From contig NZ_JAFFQE010000004.1 of the NCBI RefSeq assembly GCF_016919005.1, forward strand, positions 62,001-126,000: 64,000 nucleotides of DNA, in the 5' to 3' direction. Shown here one piece after another: positions 18,602 through 26,338 of this stretch; the first letter of the stretch is position 1; the number at the start of each line of letters is the position of its first letter. The position numbers were made by a program, and so were the translations under genes. The notes beneath the pieces were generated by a model. That model had not been told where the DNA came from and ran no database searches. It saw only the letters and a list, made by a program, of their open reading frames with translations. Origin of the DNA: Desulfopila inferna (GTDB taxonomy: Bacteria; Desulfobacterota; Desulfobulbia; Desulfobulbales; Desulfocapsaceae).

Positions 18602-19636
18602 ATGTCAAAAAACCATCTGAATGAATCGCGCCGTGCTATTGATACAGCGGTGCCCGCTAACCAACTGATTGATAATTACCACAGAAGCATCACCTATCTC
18701 CGCCTCTCCGTAACTGATCGGTGTGATCTGCGCTGCCGCTATTGTTGTCCGGAGAAAGGAATCCAGCTGGTTCCCCATGATGAAATTCTCACCTTTGAAG
18801 AACTGCTAAGACTCGTCCGAATCTTCGCGTCTCTTGGAGTAAGCAAATACCGCATCACCGGTGGTGAACCTTTTGCGAGAAAAGGGCTGCTTACCTTCCT
18901 CAAGGATTTGAAGCAGATCGAGGGTGTAGGATCTCTCTATATTACTACAAACGGGGTGCAGGCAGGCAGACATCTGGATGGACTGGTGTCCGCCGGTATT
19001 GACGGCATTAATCTCAGCCTCGACACCCTGGAAAAAAAACGATTCTGGAAAATAACCAGGCGTGATCGTCTTGAAGATGTTCTGCACACACTTCATGGAG
19101 CATTGCAGAAAAAAATACCCATCAAAATAAACAGCGTCGTCCAGGATGATACCACTGACGAAGAGCTCAGAGCTCTGATTGATCTCGGCAAAAACGATCC
19201 GGTGACTGTTCGATTTATTGAGACCATGCCTTTTTCCGGGTCCGGAGAGATACAGAATCACGACAGCGATCGTCTTTTTGACCGGTTGAAGAACATCTTT
19301 CCTGCCATGGAGGAAGACGTGAATATTGAACCCTCGACGGCAAGGCTTTTTGTCCTCCCCCGGCACAGTGGGAAAATCGGCCTGATCGAAGGCCACTCCA
19401 GGCATTTTTGTAAAACATGCAATAAGGTGCGGATAACTCCGACCGGAATGTTGAAGACCTGCCTCTATGATAACGGTGCACTGGATCTCAGAGCCCAGTT
19501 GCGCAACGGTTGCAACGACAAGGAACTACGAGAACAAATCATCCATTGTGCACAAAACAGTTGGGTTGATGGTCATGCGGCGGAGCGTGTATCCAATAGA
19601 TCCTCGGAGCCGTCAATGGCCGGAATAGGAGGCTGA
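18602..19636 (+). CDS. moaA: GTP 3',8-cyclase MoaA
   Basis: A 344-residue radical-SAM enzyme for the first step of molybdopterin synthesis, forming cyclic 3',8-dihydro-GTP. The SAM cluster is the Cx3CxxC in TDRCDLRCRYCCPEKG (the usual Met after the third Cys is a Cys). RITGGEPFARKG, the C-terminal cluster CKTCNKVRITPTGMLKTC and the terminal Gly-Gly (SMAGIGG) are all present. AAGGAG is six bases before the ATG. It heads moaA-moeA-MOSC, behind a sigma-54 promoter and a probable Moco riboswitch. The later-step genes moaC, moaE and moaD are not in the window. Confidence 0.95.
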   Translation: MSKNHLNESRRAIDTAVPANQLIDNYHRSITYLRLSVTDRCDLRCRYCCPEKGIQLVPHDEILTFEELLRLVRIFASLGVSKYRITGGEPFARKGLLTFLKDLKQIEGVGSLYITTNGVQAGRHLDGLVSAGIDGINLSLDTLEKKRFWKITRRDRLEDVLHTLHGALQKKIPIKINSVVQDDTTDEELRALIDLGKNDPVTVRFIETMPFSGSGEIQNHDSDRLFDRLKNIFPAMEEDVNIEPSTARLFVLPRHSGKIGLIEGHSRHFCKTCNKVRITPTGMLKTCLYDNGALDLRAQLRNGCNDKELREQIIHCAQNSWVDGHAAERVSNRSSEPSMAGIGG

Positions 19637-19649
19637 GACTAGATTATCA

Positions 19650-20906
19650 ATGAAAGAAAACAATACTCACACCGCGCAGAAGACTAAAACCATATCAATC
19701 GCCGAAGCATTGGCGATCATCAAGGAAAATATTCCCGAAGCCGCACAGAAAAAATGTTCATTGGAGGAGGGTATTGGGAAGTATCTGGCTGAGGACATCA
19801 CTGCCCTGGAGCCGTCTCCACGGTATACCAATTCGGCAATGGACGGCTTTGCAGTGCGCTGGCAGGATGTCGAAGAGGTACATCCCGATTCTCCGGTGTC
19901 TTTGAAGATTATCGGAGAGAGCCAGGCCGGTATGCAGTACACCGACACGGTCGGGCAGGGCGAGGCGGTGCGGATTTCGACCGGAGCCGTTGTCGCTCCA
20001 GGCTGCGACACCGTTATCCGGGTAGAGGATACGCGTGATCAGGGTGATTTTGTGGAAATTCACGCTGTCAAATGCCAGGGTCAGGATATTCGTTACCGGG
20101 GTGAGGAATTTCAGGAGGGTGAGCTGCTGCTGCGCAGGGGCACGAAAATCACCGCTGCCCGGGCTGCTCTGCTGGCATCCATCGGTGTCGGTAAAGTTAC
20201 GGTTTTTCAACCGTGCAGGGTCGCCATTCTGGTTACCGGATCGGAGCTCGTCTCTGTTGGCGAGAGCATTGCCGATGACCAGATTAGGGATTCGAATATG
20301 ATCATGCTTTGGGCGGCTGTCCGTGAGGCCGGCGGAGAAGTGGTGAGCTGCATCCGTGTTTCCGACGATGAGGACGCCACCCGGCTGGCCATTGCAGAAG
20401 CCTCGGCTGATATTGTACTCTGCAGCGGAGGAATTTCCGTTGGCCGCCATGATCATGTCAAAAACGCCGCTGCGGCAAACGGCTTTGACACCCTTTTCTG
20501 GGGAATCCGGCAAAAGCCTGGAAAACCATTATATTTTGCCCGCAGAGGAAAAACTCTGTTGTTTGGATTACCGGGCAATCCCGTCTCCGCCTTCATGTGC
20601 TATACTCACTATGTCAGGCCGGTGATTGCCTCGCTGAACAGTCTGTCCTTCGGCTGGCCCATGGTTTCGGGAGAAGCGGTTGCCGATATCCATAACAACG
20701 GTAAACGTACCAATATGATTCGCGTTCAGCTGCAGTGGCGGCCTAATGGCGGCTACTCCATAACACATGCCGCCAAGCAGGGCTCTCATATGCTGACATC
20801 GCTTGCATATGCCGATGGCTATATAATCCTGGAGCCGGACCAGAAGTTGGAGCGGGGAGAGCGCATTGATGTATACAAATATGATTTTATTAGAGAACTT
20901 GTTTGA
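19650..20906 (+). CDS. moeA: Molybdopterin molybdenumtransferase MoeA
   Basis: A 418-residue MoeA that inserts molybdate (or tungstate) into adenylylated molybdopterin. The N-terminal domain has YTNSAMDGFAVRW and AVRISTGAVVAPGCDTVIRVED. The MoCF-like catalytic domain has VAILVTGSELV, DQIRDSNMIML, VLCSGGISVGRHDHVK and LFGLPGNPVSAFMCYTHY. A C-terminal domain IV follows. It begins 13 bp after the moaA stop; the GGAGG in the moaA 3' end is some 15 bases away, so translational coupling is likely. Confidence 0.95.
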   Translation: MKENNTHTAQKTKTISIAEALAIIKENIPEAAQKKCSLEEGIGKYLAEDITALEPSPRYTNSAMDGFAVRWQDVEEVHPDSPVSLKIIGESQAGMQYTDTVGQGEAVRISTGAVVAPGCDTVIRVEDTRDQGDFVEIHAVKCQGQDIRYRGEEFQEGELLLRRGTKITAARAALLASIGVGKVTVFQPCRVAILVTGSELVSVGESIADDQIRDSNMIMLWAAVREAGGEVVSCIRVSDDEDATRLAIAEASADIVLCSGGISVGRHDHVKNAAAANGFDTLFWGIRQKPGKPLYFARRGKTLLFGLPGNPVSAFMCYTHYVRPVIASLNSLSFGWPMVSGEAVADIHNNGKRTNMIRVQLQWRPNGGYSITHAAKQGSHMLTSLAYADGYIILEPDQKLERGERIDVYKYDFIRELV

Positions 20907-20918
20907 GGAGTGATTGTT

Positions 20919-21356
20919 ATGGGGTATGTGGAAGCGGTCTGTACCAGCGCAAAGAAAGGCATGATTAAGAAGGAACAGGAGAAGGTCGTCATGAAGACGG
21001 AATGGGGCATAGAGACGGATGCTCATGCTGGAGACTGGCACCGCCAGGTCTCCCTGCTGGCCGGCGAAAGTATTGATGCGGTCAAAGATATCATGCCGAC
21101 CCTGAAAAAGGGCGCCTTTGCCGAGAATATCATTACCCGGGGTGTGGATTTAAGTGCAGTCGCCATCGGAGACCGCCTGAAAATCGGCAATGATGTCACT
21201 CTGGAAATCACCCAGATCGGCAAGGAATGCCATAACAGCGGTTGCGCCATAAAGAAGCTGACCGGTGACTGCATAATGCCGAAAGAAGGAATCTTCGCGA
21301 GAGTTATAGCAGGTGGAGAAGTAAAAGCCAAAGATACCATTTTCCTGCTGCATTAG
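20919..21356 (+). CDS. MOSC-domain protein
   Basis: A 145-residue stand-alone MOSC domain, a fold related to the C-terminal domain of Moco sulfurase. QVSLLAGESID, GAFAENIITRGVDL and the Cys-rich EITQIGKECHNSGCAIK with GDCIMPKEGIFARV are characteristic. The ATG at 20919 has GAGGAG eight bases upstream and follows the moeA stop closely; a GTG at 20910 is the alternative. It is thought to bind or deliver sulfur or cofactor to molybdoenzymes, which suits its place as third gene of the Moco operon. No specific reaction is known. Confidence 0.88.
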   Translation: MGYVEAVCTSAKKGMIKKEQEKVVMKTEWGIETDAHAGDWHRQVSLLAGESIDAVKDIMPTLKKGAFAENIITRGVDLSAVAIGDRLKIGNDVTLEITQIGKECHNSGCAIKKLTGDCIMPKEGIFARVIAGGEVKAKDTIFLLH

Positions 21357-21477
21357 TACCTTACTCCTGAAATCCTACTATAAAAACCTTATTTGATAAC
21401 TGTGAATGCCCTCTATATCCAAGATACTCATCCCCTTTAGGGGGGAGAAAAGTTGGGTTACTTATGGGCTTCAGGGC

Positions 21478-21514
21478 TTCAGGGATAGTTGCCTTTTTTC
21501 TTTTTATCCCTGAA
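21478..21514. repeat. 10-bp inverted repeat between convergent MOSC and tunR genes
   Basis: TTCAGGGATA (21478-21487) and TATCCCTGAA (21505-21514) are exact complements around a 17-base T-rich loop. It lies 20 bases before the tunR stop codon, so a bidirectional terminator is possible, although no terminal U-tract follows. Confidence 0.45.
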
Positions 21515-21535
21515 AGGCCCGCTGTTGCGATGGTG

Positions 21536-22597
21536 CTACTCTGCATGCAGTACCACGGAAAAACAGTTGAACATTGCCCAGATCTCTTCTCCTTCCCGCA
21601 GGCTGATGCTCTGATTTTCAGCCGAAGAAACTACAGCACAGATTTCCGTTGTCTCGGAAACAGTAACGATACATTCTGTATTGATTTCTCCCTTTGTTAT
21701 CCTGGTTACCTTCCCTTTCAACCTGTTTTCCGCGCTGCAGGAAGATGCGGTATCGCCGCCGTGCAGAATAACCGAAGGCGCCTTGACCTCGGCGGTAATC
21801 AACTTGCCTTGACTCAGGCCCAGTCTTTCCAGGCTGTGATTGGTAATGATTGTGGTGATGATGAAACCGTCAATGGTCTTTATGGTGATCCGTGTCTGAA
21901 TGTCACCCCTGTCAATAATTTCAACCTTGCCGAAGAAGGAATTCCGTGCACTGGTTTTACGCATGGATTCCTTTTCCATGAATGTCCTGGCAACCTTGCG
22001 GATTTCTTCCCTGGAGAAGGATACGTAGGAAGAGGTCAGATTCGGCGTCGAGTGGCCCAGCATCATCTGGACCGCCGGCAGGGGCATGCTGCTGCGCATC
22101 AACTCCACTGCCCGGGCTTTGCGGAGCATCTCCGGGCCTCCCAACTTTTTGAGAAATCCGCAGGACTCGGCGCGTTCATAAAGCTTGCGGCGCACAAAAC
22201 CGGGATCGACATCCAGCCCACCTCCCGACATTTTCTGAAACGCGGGATCGCTTAAAATATCTTTGACTTCCCGCGAAAGCGTCTCGGGAATCTGGACCTC
22301 CCTCGGCTCGCTCTGTTCCCCATCGCCCGTATCCCGAAAGAGAATGTAATGATCAGACCAGTCGATGTCTTTGTATGGGTGTAACGCCAGTATTTCGTTC
22401 AGCTTAGCTCCAGCGTAACGGATGAGCAGGAAGATTAGAAATACTCTGCGGCGGGACAAACGTATATCGGCGCGGTTCGATTCATCAATCCAATTCCGGA
22501 AAGACTGTTCGAGGACGGATAATTGGCCGCTGTCCAAATAATGTTCCGCATCGGTATCGGCGACAGCAACCAGGCGGCCATGGGTATTTTGGGGCAT
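21536..22597 (-). CDS. tunR: TunR-like tungstate/molybdate-responsive regulator (recombinase-fold plus TOBE domains)
   Basis: A 353-residue two-part protein. Residues about 1-210 resemble a XerC/D tyrosine recombinase catalytic core (YAGAKLNEILAL; LGHSTPNLTSSYVSF with the H-x2-x tail and Tyr). Residues about 218-353 form two TOBE/Mop-type oxyanion-binding domains (SARNSFFGKVEIIDRGD; SAENRLKGKVTRITKGE). This is the architecture described for the TunR family of sulfate-reducing deltaproteobacteria, in which the recombinase fold binds DNA and TOBE domains sense tungstate. It is divergent from a TSUP permease gene, the arrangement known for TunR repressors of TSUP genes. GGAG sits seven bases before the ATG. 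Confidence 0.85.
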   Translation of the reverse strand: MPQNTHGRLVAVADTDAEHYLDSGQLSVLEQSFRNWIDESNRADIRLSRRRVFLIFLLIRYAGAKLNEILALHPYKDIDWSDHYILFRDTGDGEQSEPREVQIPETLSREVKDILSDPAFQKMSGGGLDVDPGFVRRKLYERAESCGFLKKLGGPEMLRKARAVELMRSSMPLPAVQMMLGHSTPNLTSSYVSFSREEIRKVARTFMEKESMRKTSARNSFFGKVEIIDRGDIQTRITIKTIDGFIITTIITNHSLERLGLSQGKLITAEVKAPSVILHGGDTASSCSAENRLKGKVTRITKGEINTECIVTVSETTEICAVVSSAENQSISLREGEEIWAMFNCFSVVLHAE

Positions 22598-22641
22598 TTT
22601 TTATCTCCATGCGAAAAAAGCAGCTGGGCTTCATCAGGTCA

Positions 22642-22658
22642 GGTAATGTAACATAACC
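22642..22658. promoter_or_regulatory. 17-bp palindrome in the tunR/TSUP intergenic region
   Basis: GGTAATGTAACATAACC reads the same on both strands except at three A/T positions (GGTwATGTwACATwACC). It lies 45 bp upstream of the tunR start, so it may be an operator for tunR or bind another factor. It shares GTAACA with half of the arr-regulon palindrome but not its spacing. Confidence 0.5.
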
Positions 22659-22683
22659 TCTTCTAAATGCGTACAATAAGCTC

Positions 22684-22711
22684 TTGACTCCCCGGACGAA
22701 AACAGTATAGT
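22684..22711 (+). promoter_or_regulatory. Sigma-70 promoter of the TSUP permease gene
   Basis: TTGACT (22684-22689) and TATAGT (22706-22711) are each one base from consensus and 16 bases apart, giving a start near 22718 and a 62-base leader. Confidence 0.7.
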
Positions 22712-22733
22712 CACGAATATGATAATAATCGTG
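22712..22733. promoter_or_regulatory. Candidate TunR operator over the TSUP transcription start
   Basis: An imperfect AT-rich palindrome, arms CACGA / TCGTG with 12 bases between, directly abuts the -10 box and covers the predicted start. The geometry suits repression. TunR sites are reported to be about 30 bp, as expected for a Xer-type fold, and this element would be the core of such a site. Confidence 0.5.
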
Positions 22734-22779
22734 TTTTCAAAGCCGATCGAGTCTTTTTTTCTGTAATGGTGAGGCAGTC

Positions 22780-23742
22780 ATGTTTTTTCAAACCGCTGGA
22801 ATTGAAGTGGCCGTATGGATTCCTCCGCTCGTCGCTTTTGTAATTTCATTTTTCACCTCCATGGGCGGCGTATCCGGCGCCTTTCTGCTTCTGCCGTTCC
22901 AGATGTCCGTTCTGGGCTATACCACTCCCTCGGTCAGCGCCACCAACCAGCTGTTCAACATAGTAGCCATACCGAGCGGAGTTTATCGTTACTGGAAGGA
23001 AGGCCGGATGGTCTGGCCCCTGACCTGGGTTGTTGTTGCCGGTACTCTGCCCGGTGTCTTTGCCGGGGCTTTTATACGGATTGCCTATCTGCCTGATCCG
23101 CAGACCTTCAAGATATTTGCCGCCGCCGTCCTGTTCTATATCGGTTTTAGAATGGCTCGGGACCTGATTGACGCAAAGAAGGGCAAAGCTGATACTAAAG
23201 ACGCCGGCGAGAAACGTTTTCAGGAGATGGTACGCCGCCATCGCGCCAAGGTTGCAGTCAGGAAGTATGCGCATGCCGATCCTTCCGCGGTCAGGGTCAC
23301 CCATTTTAATTTGAAGCGGCTTGGCTACACCTTCTATGAAGAAAGCTTTGATGTCTCCTTTTGGAGCATCTTCCTTCTCAGTCTCATTGTCGGCGTTGTC
23401 GGAGGAATTTACGGCATCGGCGGTGGTTCCATCATCGCGCCGTTTTTCATCACCTTTTTAGGATTGCCGGTCTATACGGTTGCCGGGGCGGCTTTGATGG
23501 GCACGTTCGTCACCTCGATTGCCGGTGTGATCTTCTATCAGGCCATCGCCCCGTTTTATCCGAATCTTGCCGTGGCCCCGGACTGGCTGCTGGGAATTCT
23601 CTTCGGCATAGGCGGCATGGCGGGAATGTATTTCGGTGCCCGTTGCCAGAAATTCGTTCCGGCGAAAACCATCAAGTGGATGCTTGCCGCCATTATCGCG
23701 TCGACGGCGGTTAAATACCTGGTGGATTTCTTCTATGGCTGA
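22780..23742 (+). CDS. TSUP (TauE/SafE) family permease
   Basis: A 320-residue integral membrane protein with the two-fold TSUP repeat: SFFTSMGGVSGAFLLLPF in the first half and VVGGIYGIGGGSIIAPFF in the second, about eight membrane segments in total. A charged cytoplasmic loop of about 60 residues (about 125-190, KKGKADTKDAGEKRFQEM) separates the halves. The family moves sulfite, sulfonates and other small anions. Because it is divergent from tunR, with a palindrome on its promoter, tungstate or molybdate is a reasonable substrate guess. It converges with the Fe-S gene of the arr operon. Confidence 0.88.
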   Translation: MFFQTAGIEVAVWIPPLVAFVISFFTSMGGVSGAFLLLPFQMSVLGYTTPSVSATNQLFNIVAIPSGVYRYWKEGRMVWPLTWVVVAGTLPGVFAGAFIRIAYLPDPQTFKIFAAAVLFYIGFRMARDLIDAKKGKADTKDAGEKRFQEMVRRHRAKVAVRKYAHADPSAVRVTHFNLKRLGYTFYEESFDVSFWSIFLLSLIVGVVGGIYGIGGGSIIAPFFITFLGLPVYTVAGAALMGTFVTSIAGVIFYQAIAPFYPNLAVAPDWLLGILFGIGGMAGMYFGARCQKFVPAKTIKWMLAAIIASTAVKYLVDFFYG

Positions 23743-23829
23743 GAAGCTCTTCTCGAAGAGGGAAGAAAAGCAGGATAAATCTTCAGAATTATAACTATTC
23801 TCTAGTGCCGCAGGACTGAAGAGAACATA

Positions 23830-24804
23830 TCAGCTATCCAGTGAATCGGCAGGAGGTTGGTAGGGACTGGACAGCGATAAGGCATTGTGCTTGCAGAAAG
23901 CGATGCAAAGCCCGCAACTGCTGCACCTCTCCGGCCTGAATATCAATATTTTTTGTTTTGCCGCTCCGCTGAGCTTGAGAGCACCTGTGGGACAGATGCC
24001 GGAACAGCGCGGACATGGCACACAGGCAGCATTTATGCTCAGATCAGGGCTGAAGGCTGCGGCAAGGGAGGGGGGAACATCGTCGGCAAGATTCTGCAGG
24101 CTTTTCTGCAGCAATTTTGTCTTCAAAGGAATTCTCCGGGTGTCGTGAGAATCATTGCTCTGCGGAGGGTGCGCCGGCAGTGACGATTTTGCAGCGGCGA
24201 AAGCGCCTTTTTTAAGGACTCCAAGAAATGATCTCCGGTCCGTAGCCCGGCCATCGTTTGCATACCCATCCCGTATGATTAAATCCGTGCAAAGAATCGA
24301 GCCGGCCTGTCGGCGCAGGCGCTCGAGCATTCTCCTGAAAGCAAGAGAAGCCGCCATATTTGTACAGAAGGAGCAGGAAACGGCATTGAAATAGACGGCC
24401 CTCTTTTTTGAAGAACTTCCCAGGAACAGTAAGGCTTCATAGGAAAAAATACCGAGACAGGGAACAACCTTCTCCCCTGCCGAAAAATCCTTTTGGCGAG
24501 GGCATGAAAAGTTAACAACTTCATCTTTACTCTGCTCGAAGGCGATAAGCTCTCCGCCAAAATCATATCCTGGGGTGAATGCGTCGTTCGGGCATGCGGA
24601 CGTGCAAAGCATACACTCTGTGCATTTGCTTTGATCCAGCTGAATTCGCTTATCGCTATAATTCAAGGCGTTTGCCGGGCAATCATCTATACATAGGCTG
24701 CATCTGCAGCTGTTCAGCCTGTTTCGAAGGCAGAGGCGGGAGTCCACTTCCACTTCAAAACTCGATTCTTTAATAAAGCCTGTCAAAAAAGAGAAGGTAA
24801 CCAT
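23830..24804 (-). CDS. Multi-cluster 4Fe-4S protein of the arsenate-reductase operon
   Basis: A 324-residue Cys-rich protein, last gene of arrABD-plus. Cluster motifs lie near the N-terminus (CRCSLCIDDCPANAL; CTECMLCTSACPNDA), in the middle (CSFCTNMA) and at the C-terminus (CVPCPRCSGICPTGAL; CSSCGLCIAFCKHNAL), so at least four clusters are likely. No N-terminal signal is present, yet an internal stretch around residue 205, ATDRRSFLGVLKKGAFAAAK, looks like a twin-arginine signal. It may pass electrons to, or help mature, the molybdoenzyme. The exact family is not recognised and no role is proven. Confidence 0.75.
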   Translation of the reverse strand: MVTFSFLTGFIKESSFEVEVDSRLCLRNRLNSCRCSLCIDDCPANALNYSDKRIQLDQSKCTECMLCTSACPNDAFTPGYDFGGELIAFEQSKDEVVNFSCPRQKDFSAGEKVVPCLGIFSYEALLFLGSSSKKRAVYFNAVSCSFCTNMAASLAFRRMLERLRRQAGSILCTDLIIRDGYANDGRATDRRSFLGVLKKGAFAAAKSSLPAHPPQSNDSHDTRRIPLKTKLLQKSLQNLADDVPPSLAAAFSPDLSINAACVPCPRCSGICPTGALKLSGAAKQKILIFRPERCSSCGLCIAFCKHNALSLSSPYQPPADSLDS

Positions 24805-24846
24805 TTCAAACTGTTTATTTCAGCTGATATCCTGATAGACACGGTG

Positions 24847-25482
24847 TCAGGCGGCTTTATCTATGCATTTCTGCTGAGATGTCAAAAAACCGGCAAGACA
24901 ATCTGCAAGGGATAAATAAAATACATTGGTGGTTCCGGCCCGAATCGCCCCGCAAAAATCATCCACCCAGGTTTGCAGACATGCTGTAAAAAAGTCGAGT
25001 CGGAAATTCCTATACCTTTCAGCTTCGGCAGTCCGGCCTTCTGCGGCAGTCCGGCTCTCCTCTCCACAAAGAAAGGACATAAACTCAAGTTCAATGGCTA
25101 TATGATCCGCAGGTTCGTTTTCCTCTACCTCTAAACCCGCATCCCGATAAAATTTCATGACTTTGATGGTGGATTCACCCATTACCTCACGCTTCTTTTC
25201 CAGATAGATGGAACCGTAGGGGGCGGCATGAAGCTCAAATGGTCCGACAAAGAGGGCTGCATGATCCAGAACCAACTGTTCCTGATCCTGGTTGAGCAGG
25301 CTCTCGGACATCAGCCTGGCGGAGGTGGCTGCAATCGGTGAAAACCCTTCCAGGAGCATGGCCAGATTATCGCATACCTTCTGCTCCAGGAAGAGAGCTT
25401 TGTCCGGTTCATAGAAGCAGGCGGACAGGAGCCTGAAGCAATCGCCGGCCCGGGAAATCTGCTGAGTATCGTGCGTGGTCAT
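24847..25482 (-). CDS. arrD: TorD-family maturation chaperone ArrD
   Basis: A 211-residue all-helical protein of the TorD/DmsD family, which binds the Tat signal of a molybdoenzyme and assists cofactor insertion. Recognisable parts are CFRLLSACFYEPD near the N-terminus, LFVGPFELHAAPYGSIYLE in the middle and EPADHIAIELEFMSFLC about two thirds along. The ATG at 25480-25482 is chosen; upstream in-frame extension lacks support and the ribosome-binding site is weak. It follows arrB by 69 bp, as expected for the dedicated chaperone of ArrA. Confidence 0.87.
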   Translation of the reverse strand: MTTHDTQQISRAGDCFRLLSACFYEPDKALFLEQKVCDNLAMLLEGFSPIAATSARLMSESLLNQDQEQLVLDHAALFVGPFELHAAPYGSIYLEKKREVMGESTIKVMKFYRDAGLEVEENEPADHIAIELEFMSFLCGEESRTAAEGRTAEAERYRNFRLDFFTACLQTWVDDFCGAIRAGTTNVFYLSLADCLAGFLTSQQKCIDKAA

Positions 25483-25551
25483 TATTTTCTCTTTTATGGT
25501 TGAAAAGGGCAACAATCCCGTGAACGGGATGTTGCCCTGAGTTGATGAACA

Positions 25552-26319
25552 TTAAACTTTTGCTGAATAGTCCCGAATGTAAAAGACGTTTGGTTTGGTG
25601 CCTTCCTCCGGCTGCAGTACAAAATGCTGGTACTGTTTGAGCAGTTTGGCAGGTTCACCGTTTTTATCATTGAGATCGCCGAAGACTCTTGCCCCGGATG
25701 GGCATGCATCTACACAATAGGGCAGCTCGTTGTTTTTTACACGGTGGTCGCAGAAAATACACTTTTCTACGATATTGTCCCGACGCACACTTTCATAGTC
25801 CGGATGATTGTAGCGGGTCTGATGCGGAGGTACCGATCCGGTAATCGAGGAAATTTCCGCTCCCGATCCGGTTCTCCCTTGAAGAAGCTCGGTCTTGTCC
25901 CTGTAGAAAGGATGGGTCGGTTGACCTTCTTCATTATAGCTGATGACGCTGTATTCCCCGTAAGCCCCGTCTTTGGTAACCTCATACATACTGTAGGGAC
26001 AGGCGTCCTGGCAGGCGCGGCAGCCGATGCAGCGTTCGTCATTGTGCATGGTAATGCCGTCCTCCGTTTTATACATGGCCTTCGGTTCCACCGGACAGGC
26101 CTCGACGCAGGGGGCGTCGCTGCAGTGATTGCAAAGAACCGGCAGTGTCCTGAAGGTGGTGTCGGGAAATTTTCCCTCCGTTTCATGAAGGAAATCGGCC
26201 CAGTTGTAGGTCTGGCCGTCTTTGCGGATTGCCGTGTTGTTTTCTGTTTTGCAGGCAAGAGCACAGGCGCCGCAACCAACACATTTGCGTAAATCAATTA
26301 TCATTCCATATTGGGTCAT
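25552..26319 (-). CDS. arrB: Arsenate respiratory reductase iron-sulfur subunit ArrB
   Basis: A 255-residue DmsB/NrfC-like electron-transfer subunit with four cluster motifs: CVGCGACALAC, CNHCSDAPCVEAC, CIGCRACQDACPYSMY and CIFCDHR...CVDACPSGARVFGD. The opening QYGMIIDLRKCVGCGACALAC is nearly the same as ArrB of arsenate respirers. It has no signal of its own and should be exported together with Tat-dependent ArrA. GAGGAGG lies upstream of the start. It sits 19 bp after arrA. Confidence 0.93.
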   Translation of the reverse strand: MTQYGMIIDLRKCVGCGACALACKTENNTAIRKDGQTYNWADFLHETEGKFPDTTFRTLPVLCNHCSDAPCVEACPVEPKAMYKTEDGITMHNDERCIGCRACQDACPYSMYEVTKDGAYGEYSVISYNEEGQPTHPFYRDKTELLQGRTGSGAEISSITGSVPPHQTRYNHPDYESVRRDNIVEKCIFCDHRVKNNELPYCVDACPSGARVFGDLNDKNGEPAKLLKQYQHFVLQPEEGTKPNVFYIRDYSAKV

Positions 26320-26338
26320 TATTACATCCTCCTCTTAC

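Noticed and set aside
21536-22597. Reading the recombinase-like gene as an integrase of a mobile element
   Set aside because: The C-terminal TOBE pair, the divergent TSUP gene and the Mo-related neighbours fit a TunR regulator; no attachment sites, excisionase or phage genes are near.
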